DNA from: Comamonadaceae bacterium
GTDB taxonomy: Bacteria > Pseudomonadota > Gammaproteobacteria > Burkholderiales > Burkholderiaceae_C
Direction of reading: 5' to 3'
Length of the DNA stretch: 30,875 nt
Assembly (NCBI GenBank): GCA_947460065.1
Contig: CANHGF010000001.1
Span: forward strand, 1 to 30,875
This document shows positions 1 through 12,818 of this stretch, one piece after another. The position numbers and the translations under genes are program-made. The notes under the pieces are model-generated. The model searched no databases. It worked only from the letters and a program-made list of their open reading frames with translations, and had not been told where the DNA came from. Within the stretch, counting starts at the first letter, position 1. Every line of letters starts with the position of its first letter.

Positions 1-68
1 ACATGTCTACTAGTAGAAATACCAAGGAAGTGGGCAACCCCGCCCTTGTGCGGCCCTGATCTGCGCCC

Positions 69-2658
<2,590 letters not shown>

Positions 2659-2708
2659 GGCTGCGGGCTCTTGGGCGATGCGCTGGCGTTTTGACTGAGG
2701 CCCCTGCC

Positions 2709-2741
2709 TTCACCCCAGCCCTCTCCCAGGGGGAGAGGTGG
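2709..2741. repeat. Intergenic hairpin repeat (CACCCCAGCCCTCTCCC type)
   Basis: The yidC-mnmE gap contains an 8-bp inverted repeat, CCTCTCCC (2720-2727) and GGGAGAGG (2731-2738), with a 3-base loop, preceded by CACCCCAG. Elements of this form (CACCCCAACCCTCTCCC followed by its complement) are a common dispersed intergenic repeat in many proteobacteria. That this is one of them is from general knowledge; only one copy is visible in the window. It could form an RNA hairpin and attenuate read-through from yidC into mnmE. Confidence 0.55.
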
Positions 2742-2768
2742 CAAGTCCGCCGCGCAGGCGGGCGGTGC

Positions 2769-4469
2769 TTACTTGAACTTGGGCAGGTTGAACTGAGGCG
2801 GCACGCCCATGCGGGTGTTGATCATCCACTGCTGCGCGATCGACAGGATGTTGTTCGTGATCCAGTACAGCACCAGGCCGGCCGGAAAGAAGAAGAACAT
2901 CACCGAGAAGATCAAGGGCATGAACCACATCAGCTTGGCCTGCATAGGGTCAGGCGGGGCTGGGTTCAGGGCGGTCTGCAGCAAGGTGGTCAGGGTCATG
3001 ACCAACGGCAAGATGAAAAACGGGTCCGGTGCCGACAGATCATGGATCCACCCAACCCAAGGCGCATTACGCATCTCCACGCTGGACAGCAAGACCCAGT
3101 ACAAGGCAATGAAAACCGGGATCTGAATCATGATGGGGAAGCAGCCACCCATGGGGTTGACTTTCTCTTCCTTGTAAATCTTCATCATGGCCATCTGCAT
3201 TTCCTGCGGCTTATTCTTGAGCCGCTCGCGCATTTCCATGACTTTGGGGTTGATGGCCTTCATCTTGGCCATGCTGGCATAGGCCTTGGCGTTGAGCCAG
3301 TAAAAAGCGATCTTGAGCAGCAGGACCAGCGCCACAATGGCCCAACCCCAGTTGTTGATCACCTTGTGCAGCTCATAAAGCAGCCAGTACAAGGGTTTGG
3401 CCAGGATGGTGAACCAGCCATAGTCCTTGACCAGTTCCAGGCCGGGCGATATTTCCTCCAGCATTTTTTCTTCTTGCGGCCCTATGAACAGGCGCGACTC
3501 CAGGGTTTTGCTGGTGCCGCCGGCAACGGTTTCAGCGGCGGCGATCATGCCGACGGCATAGAGGTTGTTGTCGACCTTGCGCAGAAAAATATCGCGTTGC
3601 ACGCCCTGGGCCAGCAACCAGGCCGAGGCAAAGTAGTGCTGCACCATGGCCACATAGCCGTTGTTGGCCTGCTTTTCTGCCTCGATCTTGTTTTTCTCGA
3701 TGTCGCTAAATTCAACCTTCTGGTACTTCTTGGCATCGGTGTAGACGGCCGGGCCTGTGAAGGTGGAGTAGAAAGATGACTCACCTTCTGGCTTGTTGCC
3801 GTCACGTACCAGTTGAAGATACAGCTGCGCCGCAACCGGCGCACTACCCGTGTTGACGATCTCATGTCGCACGGTCAAGTCGTAGGCAGAGCGCTTGATC
3901 AGATAGGTTTTGGCCAGTTTGATTCCACCGACCTCCGGCGATTCGAAGCGCAATTCGAGACTGTCTTGACCGGGCTTGAATTGCCGCTCGGTCGACACCA
4001 GGGTCATCGGCGTCTTGTGATTGGGCAAGCTGCTGCCGGGCACGCCAATCAGACCCGTCTGCGCCAGGTAGACCCGGTCCTTGCTTTCATCGAAGAGCAC
4101 AAAGCCCTTGTCGGCAGCTTTGAGGTCGGCGTACTTGGCAAATACCGAGCGCACCAGTGAGCCGCCTTCGGTATCAAAACTGAGCTGCAGTACATCCGTC
4201 TTGATGTCGATGCGCTGGCGTGGGCTGGCCGCCGTTGCACCTTGTGCGGTCGGCACCTGGGAAGGCGTGGCCGTCGCAAGTGCGGTGGTCGAAGGCGCAG
4301 GCACTGAGGCGGCTGCGCTGACGGAATTGTCTGGCGCCTTGGCCGCTGGTGGCGCTGGCTGAGGAAAAAACGTTGGCTTTTGCCCGTTGTGAATCTGCCA
4401 TTGATCCCACAGCAGCACCATGGAAAAGCCAAATATGACCCAAAGGATCGTGCGACGGATATCGTTCAT
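2769..4469 (-). CDS. yidC: Membrane protein insertase YidC
   Basis: Inner-membrane insertase/foldase that inserts membrane proteins alone or with SecYEG. The 566 residues match the long Gram-negative form. An N-terminal anchor lies at about residues 7-24 (TILWVIFGFSMVLLWDQW), followed by a linker rich in Pro, Ala and Thr. The large periplasmic beta domain runs from roughly residue 85 to 340. The conserved C-terminal Oxa1-like core begins near YGWFTILAKPLYWLLYELHKVINNWGWAIV and includes NPMGGCFPIMIQIPVFIALYWVL and FPAGLVLYWITNNILSIAQQ. The protein ends in a basic tail (FNLPKFK). Its ATG overlaps the yidD stop by 4 bases (ATGA, 4466-4469), indicating translational coupling in the rpmH-rnpA-yidD-yidC operon. 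Confidence 0.98.
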   Translation of the reverse strand: MNDIRRTILWVIFGFSMVLLWDQWQIHNGQKPTFFPQPAPPAAKAPDNSVSAAASVPAPSTTALATATPSQVPTAQGATAASPRQRIDIKTDVLQLSFDTEGGSLVRSVFAKYADLKAADKGFVLFDESKDRVYLAQTGLIGVPGSSLPNHKTPMTLVSTERQFKPGQDSLELRFESPEVGGIKLAKTYLIKRSAYDLTVRHEIVNTGSAPVAAQLYLQLVRDGNKPEGESSFYSTFTGPAVYTDAKKYQKVEFSDIEKNKIEAEKQANNGYVAMVQHYFASAWLLAQGVQRDIFLRKVDNNLYAVGMIAAAETVAGGTSKTLESRLFIGPQEEKMLEEISPGLELVKDYGWFTILAKPLYWLLYELHKVINNWGWAIVALVLLLKIAFYWLNAKAYASMAKMKAINPKVMEMRERLKNKPQEMQMAMMKIYKEEKVNPMGGCFPIMIQIPVFIALYWVLLSSVEMRNAPWVGWIHDLSAPDPFFILPLVMTLTTLLQTALNPAPPDPMQAKLMWFMPLIFSVMFFFFPAGLVLYWITNNILSIAQQWMINTRMGVPPQFNLPKFK

Positions 4470-4759
4470 GGAAGCGGCTTGGTTGGGGAAGAGTGAGGCT
4501 GCGCGTCAGCGCCGCCAAAAACATGGCCAGGAACCGGGTCGTGGCCACCGTCACACCAGGGATGGCAGCGGACCAGGCGGCGCAGGGTCAGATAACTACC
4601 GCCCATAGCACCATGACGCTCGAGGGATTGCAGCGCATAGGCCGAACAGGTAGGCTCAAAACGGCAGGCGGAGCCCAGACTTGGGCTGAGCAAAAGTCGG
4701 TAGGCGCGGACCAGGAACAACAAAGTCTGGCGGGGCAAGTCCAAAAGGTGCTTGATCAT
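4466..4759 (-). CDS. yidD: Membrane protein insertion efficiency factor YidD
   Basis: Small membrane-associated protein thought to assist YidC-dependent membrane protein insertion. The 97 residues contain the family core: an N-terminal hydrophobic/basic helix (LLFLVRAYRLLLSPSLG) followed by the cysteine-bearing CRFEPTCSAYALQSLERHG, a YLTLRRLVRCHPWCDGGHDPVP segment and a variable tail. The start codon at 4759 shares one base with the rnpA stop codon, and the stop overlaps the yidC start, so it is tightly embedded in the operon. This is the standard position of yidD in bacteria. Confidence 0.95.
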   Translation of the reverse strand: MIKHLLDLPRQTLLFLVRAYRLLLSPSLGSACRFEPTCSAYALQSLERHGAMGGSYLTLRRLVRCHPWCDGGHDPVPGHVFGGADAQPHSSPTKPLP

Positions 4760-5142
4760 CAGCTGGTCTCCCGTGCCTTGGCATACAAGCTCAACAACTG
4801 CGTCTGAACAATTTGCTTTAGAGCTTGCGAGGCTGCGGCTGGATATTTCTGGACCGGAAAATTTTGCCGCAGACGAACCACGAATGCCCGAGGCCTTGAG
4901 GCATCCAGCAAATGCGATGACAAAGCATAGATCTGCCGCTTCAGCAGATTGCGCGTTACCGCTCGCTTGGCCCAGCGCTTTGGAACCATTGCGCCCAAGG
5001 CCAGCTGGTGGGGATTCAAGCCTTGCTCACCAGTGGAGGTCAGCGGCATAGGCTGTGCATGGATGGCAAAGTTGGCCGTCCTTGCCAATACCGGGCCCTT
5101 GAGCACAGCTTCAAACTGCGCGCGGGTTTGCAGCCTTTGCAA
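4759..5142 (-). CDS. rnpA: Ribonuclease P protein component
   Basis: Basic protein subunit of RNase P, which with the M1 RNA matures the 5' ends of tRNAs. The 127 residues include MQRLQTRAQFEAVLKG at the N-terminus and the family signature AKRAVTRNLLKRQIYALS, a variant of the RNR motif (R-x-x-x-R-N-x-x-K-R) that binds the RNA. Many Arg and Lys residues are visible. It starts 26 bp after the rpmH stop and shares one base with yidD. The N-terminus matches homologues, so the start at 5142 is well supported. The coding sequence has lower GC than the catabolic genes further right. Confidence 0.95.
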   Translation of the reverse strand: MQRLQTRAQFEAVLKGPVLARTANFAIHAQPMPLTSTGEQGLNPHQLALGAMVPKRWAKRAVTRNLLKRQIYALSSHLLDASRPRAFVVRLRQNFPVQKYPAAASQALKQIVQTQLLSLYAKARETS

Positions 5143-5168
5143 AGCCTTGCCCGCTAAGCCAAAAAAGC

Positions 5169-5303
5169 TCAGACAGCCAGGCGCTTACGGCCCTTGGCCC
5201 GGCGCGCGTTGATCACTGCGCGACCACCACGGGTGCGCATACGAGCCAGAAAACCGTGGGTGCGGGCGCGTTTGACTTTGGAAGGCTGATAAGTGCGTTT
5301 CAT
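5169..5303 (-). CDS. rpmH: 50S ribosomal protein L34
   Basis: Large-subunit ribosomal protein of 44 residues, read directly from the minus strand starting at the ATG complementary to 5301-5303. The translation begins [19 protein letters not shown] and ends KGRKRLAV, the almost invariant L34 sequence and length, with a TGA stop at 5169-5171. It is the first gene of the rpmH-rnpA-yidD-yidC operon and faces away from dnaA, the classic arrangement beside a bacterial chromosomal origin. Confidence 0.98.
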   Translation of the reverse strand: MKRTYQPSKVKRARTHGFLARMRTRGGRAVINARRAKGRKRLAV

Positions 5304-5355
5304 GATGAATCCTTGATGCCCGCACTGGGCTGGGCTAGGCTGTTAGTGTGTCCAG

Positions 5356-5377
5356 GCTGGCTGGTTAAAAAGCCAGC
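5356..5377 (-). promoter_or_regulatory. Hairpin in the rpmH leader/promoter region
   Basis: GCTGGCT (5356-5362) and AGCCAGC (5371-5377) form a perfect 7-bp inverted repeat with an 8-base AT-rich loop, 53 bp upstream of the rpmH start codon. A second short palindrome, GCACT-C-AGTGC, lies at 5386-5396. They could be leader hairpins or protein sites. No clean -35/-10 pair was recognised here, so the function is unassigned. Confidence 0.35.
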
Positions 5378-5621
5378 ACGCCCATGCACTCAGTGCCCCT
5401 GCTCACCCTAAGGTAAGCCGCGAAAACCGCGGGACCGTGCAGACGGGAAACCCACCATTATGAATCAAAGCTTGGCTGGCGACAAGAACTCTGCCGTTGA
5501 CTGTACGGATTGAGCTGAGAACCCACGAGGGTCTTGCCCTCTTTCGCTTGCGGCTAGCCCCTGGCAAGTGGCGGGGATCTGTTGCCCCTGCCCAGGCGGC
5601 CCAAGCCCAAATTTTGGTCGC

Positions 5622-5650
5622 TGTCAAGCTTGTGGATAAGTTGCTTGACA
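5622..5650. promoter_or_regulatory. DnaA box centred in a 29-bp inverted repeat
   Basis: The arms TGTCAAGC (5622-5629) and GCTTGACA (5643-5650) are exact reverse complements separated by 13 bases. The spacer contains the perfect DnaA box (5631-5639, minus strand). TTGACA is also a consensus -35 hexamer and occurs in both orientations, but no good -10 lies 17 bp away on either side. It is likely an origin element and/or a DnaA autoregulatory site about 90 bp upstream of the dnaA start. Confidence 0.6.
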
Positions 5651-5735
5651 GGCTACACTGACGAGCCAAGAAGATCGATGCTATCCACAAGCCGCCCATG
5701 GGTCGGTTCTGAAAGTCAAACTTGAATTCCTGCTC

Positions 5736-7121
5736 ATGAACGAGGCCCTCGAAACGCCGCAGCGACCCGATCTTTGGCACGGTTGTCTCGATCAACTGGC
5801 CCGGGATCTGCCTGAACAGCAGTTCAACACCTGGATACGTCCCTTGGTTGCACAGTTCAGTCCGGACCTGTCCAAGCTGACTCTGATGGTTGCCAATCGC
5901 TTTAAATTGGACTGGATACGAGCGCAATATGGGCAACAAATCCAGGGTCTGCTCGAGCGTCTATCTGATCAGCCGATTCAGTTGGAGTTAGTGATTACTC
6001 CTAAGGAACGGCCTATAAGGATTGGACCTATCAATCAGGACCTCGGTCCACTAACCGAGCCTTTGGGGCTTTTGCCGGCAGATGAACCCAGCCCTGGTTT
6101 TAAAAATCGACTCAACACCGCTCTGACTTTTGACACGCTGATCGAAGGCACCGCCAATCGCATGGGACGAGCGGCTGCCATGCATGTGGCCAGCAGCCTG
6201 GGGCAGCTTTACAACCCCCTGTTCATTTACGGAGGGGTTGGGCTTGGGAAGACACATTTGGTGCATGCGATCGGCAATAAATTGCTGGCAGACAATCCAG
6301 GCGCCAAAGTTCTCTACATCCACGCGGAGCAATTTGTATCTGATGTGGTTAAAGCCTATCAACGCAAAACTTTTGATGAGTTCAAGGCGCACTATCACTC
6401 ACTCGACCTGCTGCTGATTGACGATGTTCAGTTCTTTGCCAACAAGGACAGAACCCAGGAAGAATTCTTCAATGCCTTTGAAGCATTGTTGGCAAAAAAA
6501 TCACACATTGTGATGACCAGCGATACCTATCCCAAAGGGCTCACCGACATTCATGAGCGCTTGGTCTCGCGTTTCGATTCAGGCTTGACGGTGGCCATTG
6601 AGCCTCCTGAGCTTGAGATGCGCGTTGCCATTCTTATCCGCAAGGCAGAAATCGAGGGCGCTGCCATGCCGGAAGAAGTGGCTTTTTTCGTCGCCAAGAA
6701 CGTGCGCTCCAACGTGCGCGAACTCGAAGGCGCACTTCGCAAGATACTGGCTTACTCCCGTTTCAACCAGAAAGAGATCTCCATACAGTTGGCCAGGGAA
6801 GCTCTGCGCGACCTGCTGTCCATCCAGAACCGGCAGATCTCGGTGGAGAACATTCAAAAAACCGTGGCCGATTTCTACAAGATCAAGGTCGCTGATATGT
6901 ACTCCAAAAAGAGGCCAGCCAGCATCGCCAGGCCCCGGCAGATCGCCATGTACCTGGCCAAAGAGCTGACACAAAAGAGCTTGCCCGAAATCGGCGAGTT
7001 GTTTGGCGGACGGGACCACACCACCGTCTTGCATGCGGTGCGAAAAATGAGCGCTGAACGTCAAAAATTAGTTGAGCTGAACCAGCAGCTCCATGTGCTC
7101 GAACAGACACTCAAAGGATGA
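5736..7121 (+). CDS. dnaA: Chromosomal replication initiator protein DnaA
   Basis: AAA+ ATPase that binds DnaA boxes, opens the origin and loads the DnaB helicase; it is also a transcription regulator. The 461 residues show domain I at about 10-85 ([25 protein letters not shown]) and a short linker at about 90-125. The AAA+ domain has Walker [10 protein letters not shown] at 166-174, Walker B LLLIDD at 225-230 and the sensor/arginine region [11 protein letters not shown]. The C-terminal DNA-binding domain carries the signature [16 protein letters not shown] from about residue 423. The start at 5736 fits the family N-terminus although no strong Shine-Dalgarno sequence precedes it. DnaA boxes flank the gene on both sides, consistent with autoregulation. 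Confidence 0.98.
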   Translation: MNEALETPQRPDLWHGCLDQLARDLPEQQFNTWIRPLVAQFSPDLSKLTLMVANRFKLDWIRAQYGQQIQGLLERLSDQPIQLELVITPKERPIRIGPINQDLGPLTEPLGLLPADEPSPGFKNRLNTALTFDTLIEGTANRMGRAAAMHVASSLGQLYNPLFIYGGVGLGKTHLVHAIGNKLLADNPGAKVLYIHAEQFVSDVVKAYQRKTFDEFKAHYHSLDLLLIDDVQFFANKDRTQEEFFNAFEALLAKKSHIVMTSDTYPKGLTDIHERLVSRFDSGLTVAIEPPELEMRVAILIRKAEIEGAAMPEEVAFFVAKNVRSNVRELEGALRKILAYSRFNQKEISIQLAREALRDLLSIQNRQISVENIQKTVADFYKIKVADMYSKKRPASIARPRQIAMYLAKELTQKSLPEIGELFGGRDHTTVLHAVRKMSAERQKLVELNQQLHVLEQTLKG

Positions 7122-7388
7122 CAGGGGTGAAGATCCTGACGAAAGGCCCTGTGCCTAAGCTTGGGGACAAAATTTGGACAAGGACCGTCTTATCCACAGA
7201 AGAGTGAGCAAGGTCCAAGTTGTTCCACAATGGTCCCTGAACATCCGCTGGCCCGTCAACAGCCTTACCTGGGCCAGAAGTGATTGATTAAAAAGGGGAA
7301 AATGGTGGTATCCACAGCGCTGGCTGCCCTCTACTACTCCTACTATCTTTAAATTGAAGAAATAAAGAAGACAAGAAAGACACAGCCC
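7122..7388. other. dnaA-dnaN intergenic region with DnaA boxes and AT-rich stretches
   Basis: The 267-bp gap contains a perfect DnaA box TTATCCACA at 7190-7198 (plus strand) and a one-mismatch box GTATCCACA at 7308-7316. A weaker two-mismatch site, TGTTCCACA, lies at 7221-7229. AT-rich stretches lie at about 7281-7303 and 7344-7380, the latter just before dnaN, and are candidate unwinding elements. It may be one half of a bipartite origin, or the dnaN promoter region under DnaA control. Confidence 0.6.
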
Positions 7389-8498
7389 ATGATCGTTCTC
7401 AAAGCAGCCCAAGAGCAAGTGTTGGCAGCCTTGCAATCCGTTGCAGGCATCGTTGAGCGTCGCCACACCTTGCCGATACTGGCCAATGTGCTGATTCGAA
7501 AGATGGGCACGGATATCGAGTTGACCAGCAGCGATCTGGAGATTCAGATCCGCACCCATGGCAGCTTCGGGGGCGATGAAGGCAATTTCACCTGTACCGT
7601 CGGCGCCCGCAAGTTGATCGACATCTTGCGTTCCATGCCCAGTGATCAGACGGTCAGTCTGGAGTCCAATCAGAACAAGTTGCTGCTCAAAGGCGGTAAG
7701 AGCCGCTTCATGCTGCAAACGCTGCCAGCGGAAGACTTTCCCCTGGTACAGGAAGCCAGCCAATATGGCCCGGCTTTTTCTGTTCCTCAAAAGACGCTCA
7801 AGGCGCTGCTGGCCCAGGTGTCGTTTGCCATGGCCGTGCATGACATCCGCTATTACCTCAACGGAATTTTGTTCGTTGCAGAGGGCAAGCAACTCAGTCT
7901 GGTTGCCACCGATGGACACAGGCTGGCGTTTTCATCGGCCGAACTGGATGTGGATGTGCAGCAGAGGCAGGAGGTCATCCTGCCTCGCAAGACGGTGCTG
8001 GAATTGCAACGTCTGCTTAGCGACCAGGATGGTGCGATCGAGATGCGCTTTGCGGGTAACCAGGCCAAGTTCAGCTTTGGTGGTATGGAATTCGTGACCA
8101 AGCTGGTGGAAGGAAAGTTTCCCGATTACAACCGCGTGATCCCCAAGAACCATACCAATATTGTGGTGCTTGGACGGCAGACTCTGTTGGCCAGCTTGCA
8201 GCGTACCGCCATCCTGACCAGTGAGAAGTTCAAGGGCGTCAGGCTCAATCTAGACCCGGGCAGCTTGCGTGTTGCTTCCAACAATGCCGAACAAGAAGAG
8301 GCCAGTGATGAGATCGATGTGGATTACCAAGGCGACAGCATAGAGATCGGCTTTAACGTGACCTATCTGATTGATGTGCTGGGCAATATGAATCAGGACA
8401 TGGTCAAGATCGAGTTGGCCGACTCCAACAGCTCCGCATTGTTCACCATTCCAGATGACAAGGGCTTCAAGTATGTGGTGATGCCGATGCGCATCTAG
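7389..8498 (+). CDS. dnaN: DNA polymerase III subunit beta (sliding clamp)
   Basis: Ring-forming dimeric processivity clamp that tethers DNA polymerase III and other repair proteins to DNA. The 369 residues match the normal length of about 366-370. The protein begins MIVLKAAQEQVLAALQSVAGIVERRHTLPILANVLI, the typical first clamp domain. It also contains ATDGHRLAFSSAEL and FPDYNRVIPKNH and ends in YVVMPMRI, the conserved C-terminus that forms part of the partner-binding pocket. A purine-rich stretch (AAGAAAGACA) precedes the ATG. It sits between dnaA and gyrB, the standard order. Confidence 0.98.
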   Translation: MIVLKAAQEQVLAALQSVAGIVERRHTLPILANVLIRKMGTDIELTSSDLEIQIRTHGSFGGDEGNFTCTVGARKLIDILRSMPSDQTVSLESNQNKLLLKGGKSRFMLQTLPAEDFPLVQEASQYGPAFSVPQKTLKALLAQVSFAMAVHDIRYYLNGILFVAEGKQLSLVATDGHRLAFSSAELDVDVQQRQEVILPRKTVLELQRLLSDQDGAIEMRFAGNQAKFSFGGMEFVTKLVEGKFPDYNRVIPKNHTNIVVLGRQTLLASLQRTAILTSEKFKGVRLNLDPGSLRVASNNAEQEEASDEIDVDYQGDSIEIGFNVTYLIDVLGNMNQDMVKIELADSNSSALFTIPDDKGFKYVVMPMRI

Positions 8499-8508
8499 AC
8501 CCCCTTAG

Positions 8509-11130
<2,622 letters not shown>

Positions 11131-11236
11131 GCCCCTGCCCCCGAACTGTCCTTGTCCGGGGCTCGCAGTGCCTGTTTTCTGACGCAGCTGAAGCTCTCTT
11201 CTTCTGACAATTCAGACTCTCTAAGGAGGGCTGATC

Positions 11237-11470
11237 ATGTCAGGCGATAAAAGCAACCAACGCAAGGCGCTGACTCCAGGGTCCGGACGCAAGACGGCCA
11301 ATGACCGCAACAAGGTTGGCACGCAGCCGCCCACACAGAAGAACCAGGGTAAGCGCACGCCCTTGAGCCGGGACGACAGACAGGCGCATCTGGGAGCAGA
11401 CAACCAGTCTCGTGAACGCCGGCGGCAACAGGGCGGGCCGGGTGCGGGACCCATGCCGGGTGCTGTTTGA
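11237..11470 (+). CDS. Small hydrophilic protein of unknown function (77 aa)
   Basis: I do not recognise this protein. A strong ribosome site, AAGGAGGG at 11223-11230, sits 6 bp before the ATG, which argues for real translation. The 77 residues are almost free of hydrophobic amino acids and very rich in Gln, Arg, Lys, Gly, Asn and Asp (for example GSGRKTANDRNKVGTQPP and RERRRQQGGPGAGPMPGAV). It is therefore probably intrinsically disordered and basic, with no cysteine, signal peptide or membrane segment. It follows gyrB by 106 bp on the same strand and may be co-transcribed. It could bind nucleic acid or be a stress-type small protein; both are guesses. An overlapping frame on the other strand lacks a comparable ribosome site. 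Confidence 0.7.
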   Translation: MSGDKSNQRKALTPGSGRKTANDRNKVGTQPPTQKNQGKRTPLSRDDRQAHLGADNQSRERRRQQGGPGAGPMPGAV

Positions 11471-11483
11471 ACCTAGGTGGTCT

Positions 11484-12428
11484 TCAAGCTGGGATGGGCG
11501 TAGGTAGCGGACGACCCCCGAAGTGAGCGGCCAGGTTCTGTGCCAAAAGTCGGGCCATGGCTTCCTGTGCCTCGGGCGAGCGTCCGGCCAGGTGTGGGGT
11601 CAGCAGCACATTGTCCAGAAGCAGCAATTGGGGGCTCACCCGGGGCTCGTCTTCGAAGACGTCGAGCGCAGCACCAGCAATCCGATGCTCGCGCAGCGCC
11701 ACCGTCAAGGCCTGGGTGTCGACCAGGGCCCCACGACCAATATTGACCAGGTAGCCTGCGGGGCCCAGGGCCTTGAGCACCGTACTATCAACGATGTGAT
11801 GGGTGTGAGCGTCACCTGGAAGGGCAAGGACCAGGAAGTCACACCAGGCGGCCAGTGCGGCGAGCTCGCCCATGTGTGTCCATGCCAACTCTGGCCGTTG
11901 GCGACGTGAAAAATAAGCCACCTCCATGCCGAAACCCGCTTCGCAGCGCTGGCCTATGCCCTGGCCAATACGGCCCACGCCGGCAAGGCCTAAGCGCTTG
12001 CCGCTCAGGGCTGGCGGCTCATCGCTAGGGTGCTTCCAGCCGCCTAGACGCATCCGACGGTCCAGCGCCCCGAGCTTACGGACGATGCCCAGCAGCAACG
12101 CTACCGCATGATCTGCAGTGGTCGAGGCGTTGGTATCTGGGCCATAGCTCAGGGCAATGCCGCGCGCGCGGGCGGCGGCGAGGTCCACATTGTCGAAGCC
12201 TGCGCCGATACAGGCGACGATGGACAGCCCTGGCATCAGCTTCATCTCAGCGGCGCTCAGGCCATGCACACCATGGGTTACCACCGCCTGGACACTGGGG
12301 GCGAAGGCGGCAATCGCCGACTCGCGCCCGCCGTGTTCGTGGGCGTGCACGATGTCGCAAATGCTCTGGCTTGGCAGCAGGGCCAGCGGCGACTCGTGCA
12401 CTAAATTGAGCAACAAAGGCTTGGTCAT
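11484..12428 (-). CDS. D-isomer-specific 2-hydroxyacid dehydrogenase (glyoxylate/hydroxypyruvate reductase-like)
   Basis: NAD(P)H-dependent oxidoreductase interconverting 2-oxoacids and D-2-hydroxyacids in the cytosol. The 314 residues carry the dinucleotide-binding motif GVGRIG at 150-155. The catalytic Arg232 (NIGRGALVD), Glu261 (DVFEDEP) and His279 (LLTPHLAG) have the family's 29- and 18-residue spacing. The catalytic residues look complete, so the enzyme is probably active. After the nucleotide motif the sequence around residue 174 (YFSRRQRPE) has Ser-Arg-Arg where an NAD-specific enzyme would have Asp, which suggests NADPH; this is inference. It stands alone on the minus strand, converging on the 77-aa gene with 13 bp between stop codons and facing away from catabolic cluster A. 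No clear Shine-Dalgarno precedes the ATG at 12428. The substrate is unknown. Confidence 0.88.
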   Translation of the reverse strand: MTKPLLLNLVHESPLALLPSQSICDIVHAHEHGGRESAIAAFAPSVQAVVTHGVHGLSAAEMKLMPGLSIVACIGAGFDNVDLAAARARGIALSYGPDTNASTTADHAVALLLGIVRKLGALDRRMRLGGWKHPSDEPPALSGKRLGLAGVGRIGQGIGQRCEAGFGMEVAYFSRRQRPELAWTHMGELAALAAWCDFLVLALPGDAHTHHIVDSTVLKALGPAGYLVNIGRGALVDTQALTVALREHRIAGAALDVFEDEPRVSPQLLLLDNVLLTPHLAGRSPEAQEAMARLLAQNLAAHFGGRPLPTPIPA

Positions 12429-12818
12429 GCTAGGGCCGACAGTCCATCATATGGGGCAGGAATTGATGGGGGCTGGCATGCGCTCTGCTGCCCTCGCCGA
12501 GGACGCAGCTGCGCCAATGGGTCGGGGTACTCTGCTTGACAGGCATGGCGCTCTGGGAGAGGATATTGCCCTGGGAGAAATAAAGTTTCTTTCTAGGAAA
12601 CCGTTGAATCATTATATGTTGCTGCGCTCGGCCCAGACACGCTCACACCTGGAGCCTTTTTTCAATGACAAAGACCCACGAGCCGCCATGCTGGGCCCGG
12701 TGAAGATCACCGCACGGCCGTTGAAAACTCATTCGGTGAGGGAGCTTTGTTTTGGCATTCCATCTGGGACGGCCCATGGGCTGGCTTGCAGACCCCTGAA
12801 TAGAGGAGACCTAAAGCC
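12429..12818. other. Divergent intergenic region upstream of cluster A
   Basis: 390 bp between the divergent 2-hydroxyacid dehydrogenase and the dioxygenase gene. Open frames pass through it, but none has a recognisable product or a convincing start. It contains an AT-rich patch at about 12578-12620 with an inverted repeat, and a direct repeat of CTGGGAGA (12553-12560 and 12571-12578). An RBS-like AGAGGAGA at 12802-12809 belongs to the dioxygenase gene. It probably holds promoters for both directions and a roughly 200-bp leader for cluster A. Confidence 0.5.
12585..12618 (+). promoter_or_regulatory. Candidate operator/promoter of cluster A
   Basis: GTTTC (12585-12589) and GAAAC (12597-12601) form a 17-bp interrupted palindrome. 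A -10-like TATATG follows at 12613-12618, and the position 17 bp upstream of it (TTTCTA) overlaps the palindrome but is a poor -35. The arrangement suits a regulated promoter, but the motif is short and could be chance. Confidence 0.3.

Larger units (their letters stand above)
5304..5735. other. Candidate oriC segment, rpmH-dnaA intergenic region
   Basis: This 432-bp gap separates the leftward rpmH operon from the rightward dnaA-dnaN-gyrB genes, the usual site of the chromosomal origin. It holds a perfect DnaA box on the minus strand at 5631-5639 (complement reads TTATCCACA) and a one-mismatch box CTATCCACA at 5681-5689. There is also an AT-rich palindrome CAAATTTTG at 5609-5617 and an inverted repeat CCGCG-N5-CGCGG at 5418-5432. 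Open frames crossing it have no recognisable product. The origin call rests on gene order and DnaA boxes; no GC-skew calculation was possible. Confidence 0.65.

Noticed and set aside
6..17. 12-bp palindrome TCTACTAGTAGA at the window start
   Set aside because: Too short and too near the edge to judge; no context links it to a terminator or operator.
5403..5939. 178-codon minus-strand frame across the rpmH-dnaA gap
   Set aside because: It overlaps the start of dnaA antisense, shows no family features and covers the DnaA boxes.
11131..11163. Possible terminator after gyrB (GCCCC ... GGGGC)
   Set aside because: The arms are short, the loop is over 20 bases and no T tract follows.
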